From Megachile rotundata (lineage: Eukaryota > Arthropoda > Insecta > Hymenoptera > Megachilidae): a DNA stretch of 64,000 nucleotides. The notes under the pieces were generated by a model that was not told the origin of the DNA, did no database searches, and saw only the letters and a list, made by a program, of their open reading frames with translations. The position numbers and the translations under genes are program-made. The DNA is taken from the NCBI RefSeq assembly GCF_050947335.1, contig NC_134991.1, forward strand, positions 2,480,001 through 2,544,000, given 5' to 3'. Shown here one piece after another: positions 1 through 12,005 of this stretch. The first letter of the stretch is position 1; every line of letters begins with the position of its first letter.

Positions 1-1370
1 TTAATTTTATGTGCCTTAATAATAGATGATTCTTATAATCCATATGCATTTTAATGTAATCAACCATTTATTGTGGTAGAGAATTTTTAAGTCTTTTTGT
101 TCATTTTTTTACGCATATATTATCAAAATTGAAAGTATTTTATGTTGTTTTCTACGAGTTTATTAATCAAGAATAAAAATTGACCTCCTAATAAGCCATG
201 TAATAATAAGAAATTGTTTTATACTTCTGCAAAATCTTGAAACTTCAATGAAAAAAAACCGGAACAAAGATTGTTGTTATAAAATTAATTCTGCTCTAAA
301 TAATTCAATGAGTAACTCATCACAATTAACAGTTCATGTACCATTTATTTAATTTTCCTTCATATAAAATTTTAAAGATGTAATAGAAATCACAATAAAT
401 GTTTATTATAACGATATTTTATTAATATATACGGAAAGTCTGTAATTTTTATTACATCTATGTTCCGTTACATTTTTATCAAACATATCTACAAGTATCA
501 CCGTACGTATTTTCTACAATATTGTTTTACGATTTTTAAAAACTGACTGCTGGTTTTTTTACAAAAAACAGACTATTAATATTTAACAGTACGAAGAAGA
601 AGTACTATTATAGAATAAAAAGAAGAAGTGAAAGAAGCTATATTTAAGTTCCTGCTACACTAACAGTAACAAACAGCAGATTTGAAAAATGAAGTAATGT
701 ATTGTAAGTCGTTCTCTTGTAAACCTAATATAAATTAATTACAATATTACTTATATCCGATGGTGACATGCTATATTTTATTGCTTATACTAGTTTCGTA
801 TATTGATTTTGAATTGATTTCTATTACATATGATATAGATTGATTCAATTAGTATAAATTGTCTATTGAATATGAATTTTATGCCAACCACTATTATTGC
901 AATTTTAATCTATAATTGAACAAGAACCATTTTTTTGTACACCAATGGTAGCTAATATTGAAACCTGCCAAATGAAATGTTATTCTCCTCGCAGAACTTT
1001 TCTAACTACTTCAGGTTTATAATATTTAACTGTAATTTTTACACGCACCATACATTTGAAATAACATGTTATTTTTTAAATATATAGATATTATATATTA
1101 TATACATACAGTTAGAAATACAGTTGGTTGTAATCATATATTTACATATAACTGCTATCTGTTTCTTGTACTGATACATGTACATTATGTACATTGGGAG
1201 GCAATGTACATAAATCTACCTTACAGAATTTAAGCCCTGGGAAAAAATATTTTATATACATCAATTTAATAAAAAGAAGATTGTCATCAGCGCCATTTTC
1301 AGTGAGCAGAAAAGGAGTGTCTACAGTCTAGGGAAAAGAAAAAACACGATGACGGAGCGGTATACATAGG
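1..1370. other. AT-rich intergenic DNA
   Basis: Strongly A+T-rich sequence without an open frame of useful length, a recognisable RNA gene or a terminal-repeat structure. I see nothing to annotate here beyond short A and T runs. Confidence 0.6.
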
Positions 1371-2260
1371 GAGTCTGTTAACTCGGAAGGAGCGTCAAAA
1401 GTAGTTACCCCCCCCCCCCCCCCCCCCCCCCCCCGAGTAAGAATAGGCCACGTTCCATCGCGGTCCGAACGATATCAAGCGCCGTAATCTCGATCTGACT
1501 TAAACCCCTCAAAAAAAAAAAAAATGTCACGGCCTCTTAGTCGGTGGGATAGTCTAAGGGCGGAACGTGAAGCTATGCCGTTCTCTCGTAAGAAAAGTGT
1601 CGTGCCACTTTCCCACCCATCGTTTTGTGAACTGTGCTCACCGAAACGAGCACAAATGCGTTTACTACGACAAAAGCTAAACCATCCTGACTCCCACCTT
1701 ACTGTTCACCTTTCTCGCGCTTTGGTTTGGTTCTCTCTTAAAAGCGGCCACTTTGACTAGTTTGGTCTCTTCTATCTGATAGTTCAAGAAAAGAAAAAGA
1801 GGAAAAAAGAAAGAATCTGGTAAAATCACGATGTTGTCAGCCCTAGAAGGCGGCTGCCCACAAAGCTCCAAGGTGGCCTCGTAGTGTGGCGCGGAGGGGG
1901 TGCGGGAGTTGGAGGCCGCGCCATGGGGGTCTGTCCAAAGCTAATAGAGAAATCACCCTGGTGCTGATACTTCCCACTATTGGTAACGCCGTTTGCTCAA
2001 GCTGTACCAATGAGAAGGATCTACCTCCTACGAGCCTCGTAAATCCACAGCTTATACGGTTCACGTCGAACCGAAGGTGGTCCTCTGAAACGTGTTCCTT
2101 TCCCGCCTTACCGCACACAACAATTAACGGCCACTCTTCAATCGTTCGATGTTTGATTCTAACAGCACAGCAACCGTTTGTCAAATTTAACACGCAACGT
2201 AATCGATGTTTTGATTCAATGGGCGTCGAAGCATTTATTATCAGATAATTAGGCATACTT
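1371..2260. other. GC-rich island with poly-C tract and overlapping antisense ORFs
   Basis: This block is much richer in G+C than its surroundings and starts with an uninterrupted run of 27 C at 1408-1434. It holds a 137-codon frame on the minus strand (1843-2256) and a 120-codon frame on the plus strand (1886-2248) lying almost exactly opposite each other, plus a 78-codon plus frame at 1524-1760. I recognise none of the three proteins. Two long frames on opposite strands over the same bases usually mean that only one, or neither, is coding. It could be a degraded transposon, a promoter/first-exon island, or unrelated sequence. Confidence 0.4.
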
Positions 2261-3445
2261 AATTCGTTATACGCTAAACTGTTCAGATGGACAATTAATC
2301 AAAGGTAACTATCTGTTGTGAAATTTCGCTACGATCTTGTAACTTTTTAAATGTATCACTATTCAACCAGAAACTAATCATTTTTTTTATCCGTATACGA
2401 TAAAAATTAACGAAGAGTTCATTGTTTCGATACGCGAGAAAATACAATAAAATACATTTTTATTTATTTATAAACTGGAGCAATACAATTGAAGATAAAA
2501 GTCTTTTGATAAATGCGGAATAGAGTTTTGTATGCCTTTTTCAGGTCAAATAAATGGCTATTTCTTTTAGCGTTTATACATTTTTTATAGCCGAAACAAT
2601 ATGTATATCGAACAATTTTTTTTACAGTTGGAACAATCATCTAAGCTGTGGTAATTTAAATAAATCAAATCATGCTCGATACAATACTATTTCTTGCGCT
2701 AATTTCTATGAATGTATTCCATTAAATATTTTAATTAATGTTTATTTTATTTTAAATTATTTGTTATACTCTTTTGCATTTTTGCAATCTTCCCTAGAGC
2801 AAAATCGAGTTATCAATAAGTAGTGTGCTAACATTAGTTAGTTTGTCCAAGCCGTTTAGAACGATTTATAAGCATTAGCCAGTTGACTTCATTCGACATG
2901 TAAGTATACGTGTTAATGAAAAACTTTATTTCGGATGGTTGACAATAATGAATTATTCGTTTTATCGAATAGTAATGTAATTTTTTATTTTACTGTACTT
3001 TTCATGTAAAATTTTTAACCGGAGCATTTATTCTACGTTCATTATTATAATCACATGATTATAATTATGCATCCAGTGAGATGCCAGAAACTAAATCACG
3101 CGGGTAATTGCTTAAGTATTAACTATTTTTTAATTCGAAAAATAGTAATTTCTATCCGAAATTACTAAGCCGAATGCTGTTCATTTTGTACCGTACATTA
3201 AAAATATTTACCGTCATTATTTATACATGTTATTTACCAAAATTAGATCGATATTATTGAAATTTGGATTCCTTCAGTACAGCAAAGGAAAAAATGTTTT
3301 ACTAAATTTAACTGACTGGCAAGTGGAAAATAGTTTTTTTATTCGATGTAGGTGTTATGAAGAATTACTTGTTATAATCAGTGTAAAGGATAAATAATTT
3401 GCACAAAGGTTGAGCGCTCTTTAGAATTACTTAATAGTTTCAGAT
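2261..3445. other. AT-rich intergenic DNA
   Basis: No supported gene. An 89-codon frame at 2554-2823 is composed largely of AT-rich codons (F, I, N, Y, L) and is what chance gives in such DNA; I do not call it a gene. Confidence 0.55.
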
Positions 3446-3447
3446 TA

Positions 3448-4105
3448 CAGTGGATATTTTATATAAGCAAATCTTTCGGGAGTGAGGTTTTGCGTATATC
3501 GTACAGGTCCTACATTGATTGATGTTTTGCCGAACGTAGAAAAGGACAGAAGAGAAAAATAACACGGTCGACGTTTGCGTATATCGTAAAGGTACTACAT
3601 TTCGAGCGAAGGAGACCGAACGTAAACAAACAGTGACCTACTAGAAGGACACTCCTAATGCAAGAATAAAACTTTTTTATTTTCGATTTTTTTTTTTGAA
3701 ATTTTTTCCATCATATTTGTAACATTTTTCTCATTAAAATGAGACCAAACACGACATACTTCGGGACATATTTACTTGTAATTTCAAGTGTTACGCGTGC
3801 ATCGATGACTTTACTCTAATAAGATATTGCAAGTAAATATAATTCAAATTACGTTGTGTTTAGTCTCATTTTAATCGGAAAAATGTCAAGAATTAATTGG
3901 TAAAAGTTTGATAACGAAAAAGTCAAAAATAAAAAAGTTTTATATTTACATTGGTATTGTCTCACGGATACACTAATCCCCAGGTCACGTTACATTTCCC
4001 GGCGAGCGAACCTCGGGCGTCTCGAGGGGTCTTCCCCCCAGTGGTGGGGATAACATTTTTGCTTATATCGGAAAGGACATTTTTGCTTATATGGAATGAA
4101 CACTG
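3448..4105 (+). mobile_element. Tc1/mariner-superfamily MITE, copy A (658 bp)
   Basis: A non-autonomous DNA transposon of 658 bp. Its ends are inverted copies of each other, starting CAGTG and containing ATATAAGCAAA a short distance in. Subterminal GCTTATAT and GCGTATATCGTA motifs recur. The left flank is TA; the right flank is TT, consistent with a mutated TA target duplication. The interior is itself an imperfect palindrome built around ATTTTAATGAGA-like blocks. An inverted copy of the same length lies at 6212-6869, and an interrupted third copy starts at 41617. There is no transposase frame. CAGTG termini with TA targets are usual for Tc1/pogo-like elements (family knowledge); the exact family is inference. 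Confidence 0.8.
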
Positions 4106-6209
4106 TTCCCATTTCAAATGATATAATAAACTTATAGTTTTTATTTTAATGTATTTTTATTTGTTTATGCATTAATACATTATACTCTAACAATATTGTA
4201 TTACTTGTGAATAATAAATTACCTACAAAACTAAATTTGCCTTATAAATTATATACTGTTATCAATATTTACATTATCTTTATTTCTATAATATATTCTT
4301 GCAACTTTAATTGAAGTTTTATTAGTAGAATGGAGTAGTTCCAATTCAGTTACCAATATAATTAAAGTACAAGGCCTGAAACAATGGCGAAAAATAAAAT
4401 TATGTGCTAAAATATACATTTAGATATTTGAAATTTGTATACATTTGTTATCCAAAAATTGTATATACATTCGCTATTAAAACATTTGCTAGACACGTAA
4501 TATATGTACATAATGTTAATTTACAAGTAAATTCTGTATATAATTGCAAATTTCACTTCATTTACTTACTACTAATTAATTTATAATTTTATATTTGTTA
4601 GGTGTCAAATAAAAATATACTATAAAATTATTTTTACACAAGATTCTATAATTTCGTGCAATTTTTATATTTTACAAAGCAAGCATCAAATGAATTGCAA
4701 AGTTAAATGTTGATTGATGTACGATTTTCGTTATACGTATTTCCATATAATTCACGCATTATTTGCTGCAATAGAAGTCACGATGTTAAGTACCAATGAC
4801 CATATCTATCGCGTTTTGTAGACATATTGCTGCTTTCTATGTTTATAATCATAAAAATCAAGCATTCCAAATCTTAAACTTCCTTTGACGATCGCCAAGC
4901 GAGCCTTTCACATTTTAACGAGCAGTCGATTCGGAACGAAGGATAAGTCACACATACGAGCGTGAGAGCTTAACATATCGTGAGGTTGATAGCGGATGAG
5001 AGCCGTGAAAAATTAAGGGCGTGCGACAACGTGATTTGTGGCCGCAAGCAAGCTACAAGAACGAACGTCTGTTGGTACCGCCACGCACTGTGTTTCCTTT
5101 ACACTCAAGTGAACACCAAACCTAATCTAACTCTGGTAGGAATAAAATTCATTGGTAACAGCGATACTATGTGAGCTTTTAATATGCTGCCAAACACTTC
5201 ATATCAACATAGACACGTGCGATTCAGTGTAATTTTTGACAACTGTAAGTTTTAAAATTATGTACTTGATTTTTAAAGCATTGACAATTGAGTGTTTAAT
5301 CACGGAATAACGAAGTACAATTTTGAGTACTATTATTATTATACTAATAACATGAAATAGTAAATTTTAAAATGGTTGTTATAAAATCTCTTACTGAGTG
5401 TATATAGAGCGAACCAATAAAATCAACCACCTTAAATATCTCCTACATTATTTGAATTAAAAAAAGTTGTTCAACGTGATTTTACTTGGAATGAAACTAT
5501 CAGCGTCATATTGCAACATATGGTGAGATTATTTACTGACTGATTCTATATTTTTATACAACATTCATGAAAATGTTTTTCACTAATAGAAATAACGACT
5601 TCAGTCTTTTAGGATTTGCTGTACAGTTGATACTATTGATATTTCTTAAATGAAACTTCTATGTGTGCGATTTGACAGGAAAACGACGTTAGAGTGACTA
5701 TCAGACTTTAGCGTTCCAAAAAATTTAAGCAAAATTAAAAAGTTATATGGTATATGGCAAAGACTAATAAATTATATTTTAGCATGTAATACTTTTTTGA
5801 GTACATTAATTAGATATAAGGATTAGTATTGAAAACTGTATACATTAGAAGATGTCAAAGGATGAATATCGAAAATCATTCATAGCCATCCATCAATTGG
5901 CTCATTGAAACTATGAAACATAAGAAAAATGTTTATATCTAAAAGGTATTTTAATTAGTTAATTGCAAAAGTTATTTTTAAAAATCCGAACAGGATGTGT
6001 AATTAACACGAAGGAATGACGAGTATACACGTTGAACGCAGGCTAAATGTTCTTGTTATAAATTGTACGAAAGGAAATAAAGTAAAACGAAAATGAACAA
6101 TTCATTGTTGAAGAGATTATTGTTATTACAAATTTAAAAATTGTCAAATGCTAATAAAATTCATAAATGAAAAAAAGAATTACTTAAAATTCAGTTGATT
6201 TTAGCGTGG
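4106..6209. other. AT-rich spacer between inverted MITE copies
   Basis: About 2.1 kb of AT-rich DNA enclosed by two inverted 658-bp elements. A slightly GC-richer patch at 4900-5180 contains a 64-codon frame (4980-5174) that I do not recognise. Nothing else can be supported. Confidence 0.5.
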
Positions 6210-6211
6210 TA

Positions 6212-6869
6212 CAGTGTTCATTCCATATAAGCAAAAATGTCCTTTCCGATATAAGCAAAAATGTTATCCCCACCACTGGGGGGAAGACCCCTCGAGACGC
6301 CCGAGGTTCGCTCGCCGGGAAATGTAACGTGACCTGGGGATTAGTGTATCCGTGAGACAATACCAATGTAAATATAAAACTTTTTTATTTTTGACTTTTT
6401 CGTTATCAAACTTTTACCAATTAATTCTTGACATTTTTCCGATTAAAATGAGACTAAACACAACGTAATTTGAATTATATTTACTTGCAATATCTTATTA
6501 GAGTAAAGTCATCGATGCACGCGTAACACTTGAAATTACAAGTAAATATGTCCCGAAGTATGTCGTGTTTGGTCTCATTTTAATGAGAAAAATGTTACAA
6601 ATATGATGGAAAAAATTTCAAAAAAAAAAATCGAAAATAAAAAAGTTTTATTCTTGCATTAGGAGTGTCCTTCTAGTAGGTCACTGTTTGTTTACGTTCG
6701 GTCTCCTTCGCTCGAAATGTAGTACCTTTACGATATACGCAAACGTCGACCGTGTTATTTTTCTCTTCTGTCCTTTTCTACGTTCGGCAAAACATCAATC
6801 AATGTAGGACCTGTACGATATACGCAAAACCTCACTCCCGAAAGATTTGCTTATATAAAATATCCACTG
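6212..6869 (-). mobile_element. Tc1/mariner-superfamily MITE, copy B (658 bp, inverted)
   Basis: Reverse-complement copy of the element at 3448-4105, with the same length and near-identical sequence. The flanks are TA at 6210-6211 and TA at 6870-6871, an intact target duplication for this superfamily. The high similarity of the two copies suggests recent insertion or a duplication/conversion event. No coding capacity. The 60-codon frame at 6184-6366 only reads through the terminal repeat. Confidence 0.85.
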
Positions 6870-6871
6870 TA

Positions 6872-7825
6872 TTTTTCAAAAGTGCGGTTTTTCGGAAATA
6901 TTTGATATATACAATACAATATATAAAGAAACCGAAATAGTATCGGATGCGTTAAAGAAAACAATTAATTCAACTTGTGAAAATATTATACATTGTATGG
7001 AGAATATCTAATGTACAAAAGAGAATAATCTGACTTTTCTTTATCTTTAGTATTATGAAGGAAATATACTACCAAATGACACTTTTAATACGTATTGAAT
7101 TTTCCAATTCTTATAGAGTAAATAGTCATTTCTTTATTCTACACGGCGAGTATATAAACGTTATTTCAACCGCATCGAAATAAAGTTTTAGACTGACGTG
7201 TACATACGTCGTACACAGTTAACTTGTTAAAGGGTATAAGTTCCTATGTCCCACATACTTTAGGCATCACATTACTGCTATAACATAGACAATAAGCTGA
7301 TGCTTAAAATTCAATTTTTAAGATATTTTTTGGGCATCTCATCGCTCTGTCTTCTATGCTGTGAAATGTATATGTGGTTAAAATTTTATTCTATTTCATA
7401 ATATTTTAAAACATGCTATTCGCTTATCAATATTTTGAATAACGAATCTACACTTCAAGTTTTCAATAAATCTGTTAGTCGAATTATCTCAAAGTTACTA
7501 GACCAAAAGTGAAATAGAAAAACATATTTATTATTATTAGTCGTATAATTTTGGCAGAAATATTTTTACATTAAAAAATTTACTGGATTAGCGTAATACT
7601 ATTATCTACGAAATACATATATTGTACAGTCGAAGTAGCTATACTTAACAATTATTAGTTGATAAATTCGTTTTGTAATAATATTCCAATATAAAATACA
7701 CATGCACTGAAAGAAATTACATTCTTTTACCTGAAAAACACAACAACCAATAGCTACTAACGATCCTTCATATTTAATAAAATATTTTTTAAAAATACCT
7801 ATATGGATAATTAATGTATTACTTA
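6872..7825. other. AT-rich intergenic DNA
   Basis: No open frame, repeat or RNA gene that I can support. Confidence 0.55.
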
Positions 7826-8502
7826 TAGTTACTCGATTTAATATTCGAACACTGTGGTATTTGCGAAATTAAAGCTTCCTGTACTTACTTGCAATGTGAT
7901 TATCGAATTTTCTGGTCCGTAATGAGTTATAGCGCATATTCTAGTTTACAAATATGTAAAATAAAATATTTTATTTTTTATTGTTTTCCACATAATAAAT
8001 CATAAACGAAATTATATCCGATATTAGTGTCGAAAAAATATTCGGACACTTAATATTACATAAAGTTTTTTCTTATTTATAGTGTATGTAACAACAAAAT
8101 TATAATTTTAATATTAATTTAATATTTTGTGGGATATCCCTTTTGTCTGATGACCTGTTGCAGACGTGTTGGCATGTATGAAATTATTTTATTTAAATAA
8201 TTTTATGTAATGCATTTCCACTCTTCCGTCAGTTGTATTTTTAATTTGCCTTTTGTTTTTATAGGGGTGGTTTTGACATTACGATCCAATAAGTCCCGTA
8301 GATTTTCAATTGGATTTAAATCCGGTGATTGTAGTGGAGGATGGAGCACTTTCGGACAAGCATATAATAAATATTCCTGAACTATTCTCGATTTGTATTT
8401 CGGATCGTTATCCTGGTAGAACTTAAAACTATCGCGTATACCCATATTCGTTGCACTTTTTAATAAATTTTTTATTAATGTGTCTAAATATTTGCTCTTA
8501 AA
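7826..8502 (-). mobile_element. Truncated Tc1-like element with one long TIR
   Basis: The first ~230 bp match the terminal repeat of the complete Tc1-like element at 53396-54472 (starts TAGTTACTCGATTTAATATT). They are followed on the minus strand by the C-terminal part of a Tc1 transposase. Similarity stops near 8502 and I find no partner TIR downstream, so only one end survives. TA precedes the element at 7824-7825. Confidence 0.8.
8119..8502 (-). pseudogene. Tc1-type DDE transposase, C-terminal remnant
   Basis: Minus-strand frame. It reads from LIKNLLKSATNMGIRDSFKF through FYQDNDPKYKS, which carries the second catalytic Asp of DDE transposases. The motif SPDLNPIENLRDLL follows, where the family normally has NPIENLWD, with Glu as the third catalytic residue; here Trp is replaced by Arg. 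A stop at 8203-8205 interrupts the frame. The same frame continues with MPTRLQQVIRQKGYPTKY to a terminal stop at 8119-8121, matching the usual Tc1 C-terminus. The N-terminal DNA-binding half and first Asp are missing. This would be the element's own cut-and-paste transposase, now dead. Confidence 0.9.
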
Positions 8503-8985
8503 ACAAGATAATATATTATTTTATTTTAATTCTAATAAATGTATAATTTTGTATGAGAAATTTCCGTTTCGCTATGATGTGCCTACGTGCCGCGATATTC
8601 GCCCGAAATCCTTCAGATCAGCGTTAATCCTAGAAAAGGATAGCGATACTATTTCTATTTACGGCATTATCAAACATTAAATTAATTAATTAACTAAATT
8701 AATTTATATACGTAAAATCAGTCATTACTAAATTATTCATAGCCGGAATAATAATTATTTTCTTCAACTAAAAAGCTGTAAATCGAAATAGATTCAGCTC
8801 TCGTAGAATTCGTACGCAGTTAATTAGAAAAGGACAGAAAATGTATTTTTCGCTAAAACACCATTATACTATTATTTTAATACCGAACTGTTAGTCAGAA
8901 ATTAAAGAGCGACATTTAAAATATAATTAAACCGTTAAATTTTATAATTAATGTATAATAACGAATTTATATGAAAATTTAGGTA
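8503..8985. other. AT-rich intergenic DNA
   Basis: Nothing recognisable; a 66-codon frame at 8480-8680 starts inside the Tc1 remnant and has no family resemblance. Confidence 0.5.
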
Positions 8986-9835
8986 TTCTGACGTCACAGA
9001 ATTTCCAGGAATTCGGCGAACCTGCGAGTATAAAAGGGCGAGCGAAACCCGTCTAAAAGCAGAACAGTTTTCGCAGTCAAGCTAGTTAGAAGTCTCATTG
9101 CTAAGAATTTGAATTAATAAAAGAATACTGTTCTCACTTAGCGTCATTTCCGTAATCGATTACACCGCGTTAGATAGTAGTTTAATCTGTCTAATTTTTG
9201 CGAAAGCGTATTTAGGGAATTAGAGAGCGTTTAGAGGGCGTTTAGAGAATTTCACTTAGGTTGAATTCCTCGCGGCGGTGGATTACAAAGCGCTAACCTT
9301 ATTAACTTTATAAAATTTCATTTATATAAATCTAAATACCGAATTGCTCTTAGATTATAGCGTCGAACACAAAAATCGAATATCAAATTTAGTTAAATTA
9401 GCTTTACGAAGCGAAGTTAACTTTATCAGAGATCAGAATTAGATACGGTCCAATATAAAGTATTAACCAGCGAGTTTTATATCGTAAATTCAAGATTATC
9501 TATTACATATTGTTTAATTTGTTAAATTCTATTATTTCTATTATTATTATTATATCAAGATCTATTTAGTTTCTCTATTCTAATTAATCATTTATAATCT
9601 ATATACTTTTCTTTATTTGTTGTTATTGTTATTTGTTAGTTTCATTTCTTATCGTTTTATTGAATAAATCTTATTGTTGAAAGATATTGACCTGTGGATT
9701 TCACTCCTTAACCGCACACCACACGAATCCCACAATCTTTATTTGTAAAATCGAGTCGTTTTGGGGTAAAAGCCGCTCTTTACCTTTTAGCGCTTGTAAC
9801 TAGCTGAACTTAGGTTCCAGGGTGTGTTACACATC
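8986..9835 (+). promoter_or_regulatory. Promoter-like block, possible degraded LTR
   Basis: A TATA box (TATAAAAG) sits at 9029-9036. About 30 bp downstream is an initiator-like context around 9060-9075. GC-richer transcribed-looking sequence follows, and then AATAAA at 9663-9668. This TATA-to-polyadenylation order over ~650 bp is what an LTR (U3-R-U5) looks like. I could not find a second copy or unambiguous TG...CA ends with a target duplication. The block ends near a short hairpin (GGTAAA/TTTACC) at about 9760-9785. It could equally be a core promoter of an unrecognised transcript. Confidence 0.3.
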
Positions 9836-10139
9836 TATCGGATAAGCTCCATTTTTAAAAATATAGTAATACGCTCATATAGAGTTCTTTTTTTCAACAT
9901 TCAATTCAATTAATATAAAATATAATGTTTTATATTTCGTTTCGAATTTTTTCGTTTTTCCCGCCCTCAGTTTATGAGATATTAGTTCAAATTTATTTAA
10001 ATGGTCAAATTCCAAAATACATTTCAACTCTGTAGATGCGTACAATGCAAATACTAAAGACTGTAATATTAAATGTCATATTATGTCATATACAAAATAT
10101 ATATATACATACGTTTAAGCTGTTCATAAATGACTCGAA

Positions 10140-10660
10140 ATTCACATTAATTGAGATAATTCAAATTGTAAAATTTCTGGGTTGCCAAATTTCAAAATGT
10201 TGAAATCTCCAAGATTCCAACTTCCAAATACACAATTTCTCCAATTCTCAAATTTAGAAATCTAAAAGTTCCAAATTTTCAAAACCTCAAACTACTCATT
10301 CTCTGAAATTCCAAATTTTCAAATTTTCAAATTTACAAATTGTTAAATTTTACTTTTGTTAATTTCAAAATTTTGTAATTTATAGATTCCCAAACATTCA
10401 AGTTCACAAGGTGCAAAACTGTAAAATTCCCAGGCCGAGATTTATAAATTTCTAAGTTTCCAGCTTTCCAAAATTACAAGTACTTAATTTCTCAAATCCA
10501 TAAACTTCCAAGTCCTAATAATCACAGAAACCTACATTTCAAAATTCCTTTGTCTTTAAATTTCTGTATCTTTGAATTTTCAAATTTTACTAAACATCGA
10601 GATTCTCCAGCTCCTGGAATTTTGCGTACCAAAATTTCCTAATTTTCAAATTCCGGAACA
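10140..10660. repeat. Island of degenerate AAATTTCCAA-like periodic sequence
   Basis: Dense, imperfect reiteration of short blocks of the type AAATTTCC, AAATTTTCAAA and CCAAATTT spaced roughly 8-12 bp apart. There is no fixed unit or exact tandem array. Similar islands occur at 17160-17480, 21765-21960, 30560-31030 and 50030-50600. The small open frames inside, for example 10572-10775, are by-products. Confidence 0.65.
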
Positions 10661-11112
10661 TCAATGCGTAATAAATACGGAAATTTCATTTCTAACTTCT
10701 TTTTACATAGTGAAGATATTTATCTTTAACAAGAATATATTTAAGATATTTATATTTATATTTATTTATAAATAAAAAACAAGATTATTACAATTAAGTA
10801 AGAATTATAATATAAATCAAACTGTAAAAATGTTAAATTATAAAAAATAGTATCAAAATTAAGCTAATGTAACTGCAAACAAAGTGATGGTATTACATCC
10901 GATCAAAATTCACATCATAAAATATGACCGCGTGTTTTTTAATTGTCTTAAATGTTTAATGACAATAGAATTAAGGTATTAAGTTTGTATCTACTAAAAT
11001 ATTGAATCGAAAAGAAATCAATTAAATTAATTAATAAAAATTATTATTTAATTTTTAACAAATATACGGTTAGCAGTAATATTTAGAAACTAATCAATAC
11101 ATAATGCAATAA
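10661..11112. other. AT-rich intergenic DNA
   Basis: AT-rich filler between the periodic island and the mariner element; nothing supported. Confidence 0.5.
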
Positions 11113-11114
11113 TA

Positions 11115-12005
11115 CGAGGTGTGACACAAAAAAACAAGACTAATCCAATCATTGTATCTTCAGAATCAGTTCTCCGTGACATTATCACCTTCAAAGTAGT
11201 CCCCTTCAGCATTCACACACTTCTGCATTCGGCGCTGCCATTGCTGGTAACAATTCTGGAATGTAGTTTTTGGAAGTCCTTTCGGGAGATTCTCCGTTTC
11301 TGCCTAAACCTCTTCAACTGAGGTGAAATGGGTTCCCTTTAAGCAAAATTTAATTTTAGGAAATAAAAAAAAGTCGCATGGAGTCAAATCAGGTGAATAA
11401 GGACGATGCCTCATCACAGTAATATTTTTGCTGGTCAGAAACTGCTTGACAGACAGTGCCGTGTGAGCGGGTGCATTATCCTGGTGCAACAGCCATCCAT
11501 CGCTCCACAACTGTAGCCTTTTTTTCCTAATTTTTTCATGAAATCTTTTTAGTACTTCAATGTAATAGTGCTGGTTAACAGTCTGACTACTGGGAAACCA
11601 CTCAATCATTACAATTCCATTAATGTCGAATTCTGATTTTGACATGCGTGCTTTTTTGAGTTTTCGGGATCGTGGAGACTTTCACTGCATCGATTGGCGC
11701 TTACTTTCTGGGTTATAGGTCAAAATCCATGTCTCATCACACGTTACAACAGATTTCAACAAATTTTACAAGAAACTTGATGTTTATTCGCTGTTCGGTT
11801 TTTACATTAGACATTTTTCCGGCAGAATGCAGTTGCACGTGTTTACTCAATGATGTAATATTCCCAAATAGCATAACGGATTAAATAGAAATTGGCAGCA
11901 TGGATAGAGGATGTGTGTGGGATGATGCCACCAAAACAATTTCTGCGAACTCCACTGCTTTTTCAGACTACACACCTAGTCTCGTTTTTTCTGTGTCACA
12001 CCTCG
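11115..12005 (-). mobile_element. Internally deleted mariner element (891 bp)
   Basis: Both ends carry the same ~28-bp inverted repeat beginning CGAGGTGTGACACA. They are flanked by TA at 11113-11114 and 12006-12007. The transposase remnant runs on the minus strand. Complete mariners are about 1.25-1.3 kb (family knowledge), so roughly 0.4 kb is missing. The loss lies between the first ~17 codons and the first catalytic region. The element could only move if a related transposase were supplied. Confidence 0.93.
11165..11814 (-). pseudogene. mariner transposase (DD34D type), deleted and broken
   Basis: The N-terminus reads MSNVKTEQRINIKFLVK, typical of mariner. An internal deletion then brings it next to DETWI, which holds the first catalytic Asp. 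Further on are HQDNAPAHTA (second Asp), YSPDLTPCDFFLFP (third Asp of the DD34D triad) and an EGDYFEGDN C-terminus. In-frame stops lie just before DETW, after QSMQ and at 11304-11306. The true terminal stop is at 11165-11167. The helix-turn-helix DNA-binding domain is essentially gone. The longest uninterrupted piece is 113 codons (11304-11645). Confidence 0.93.
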
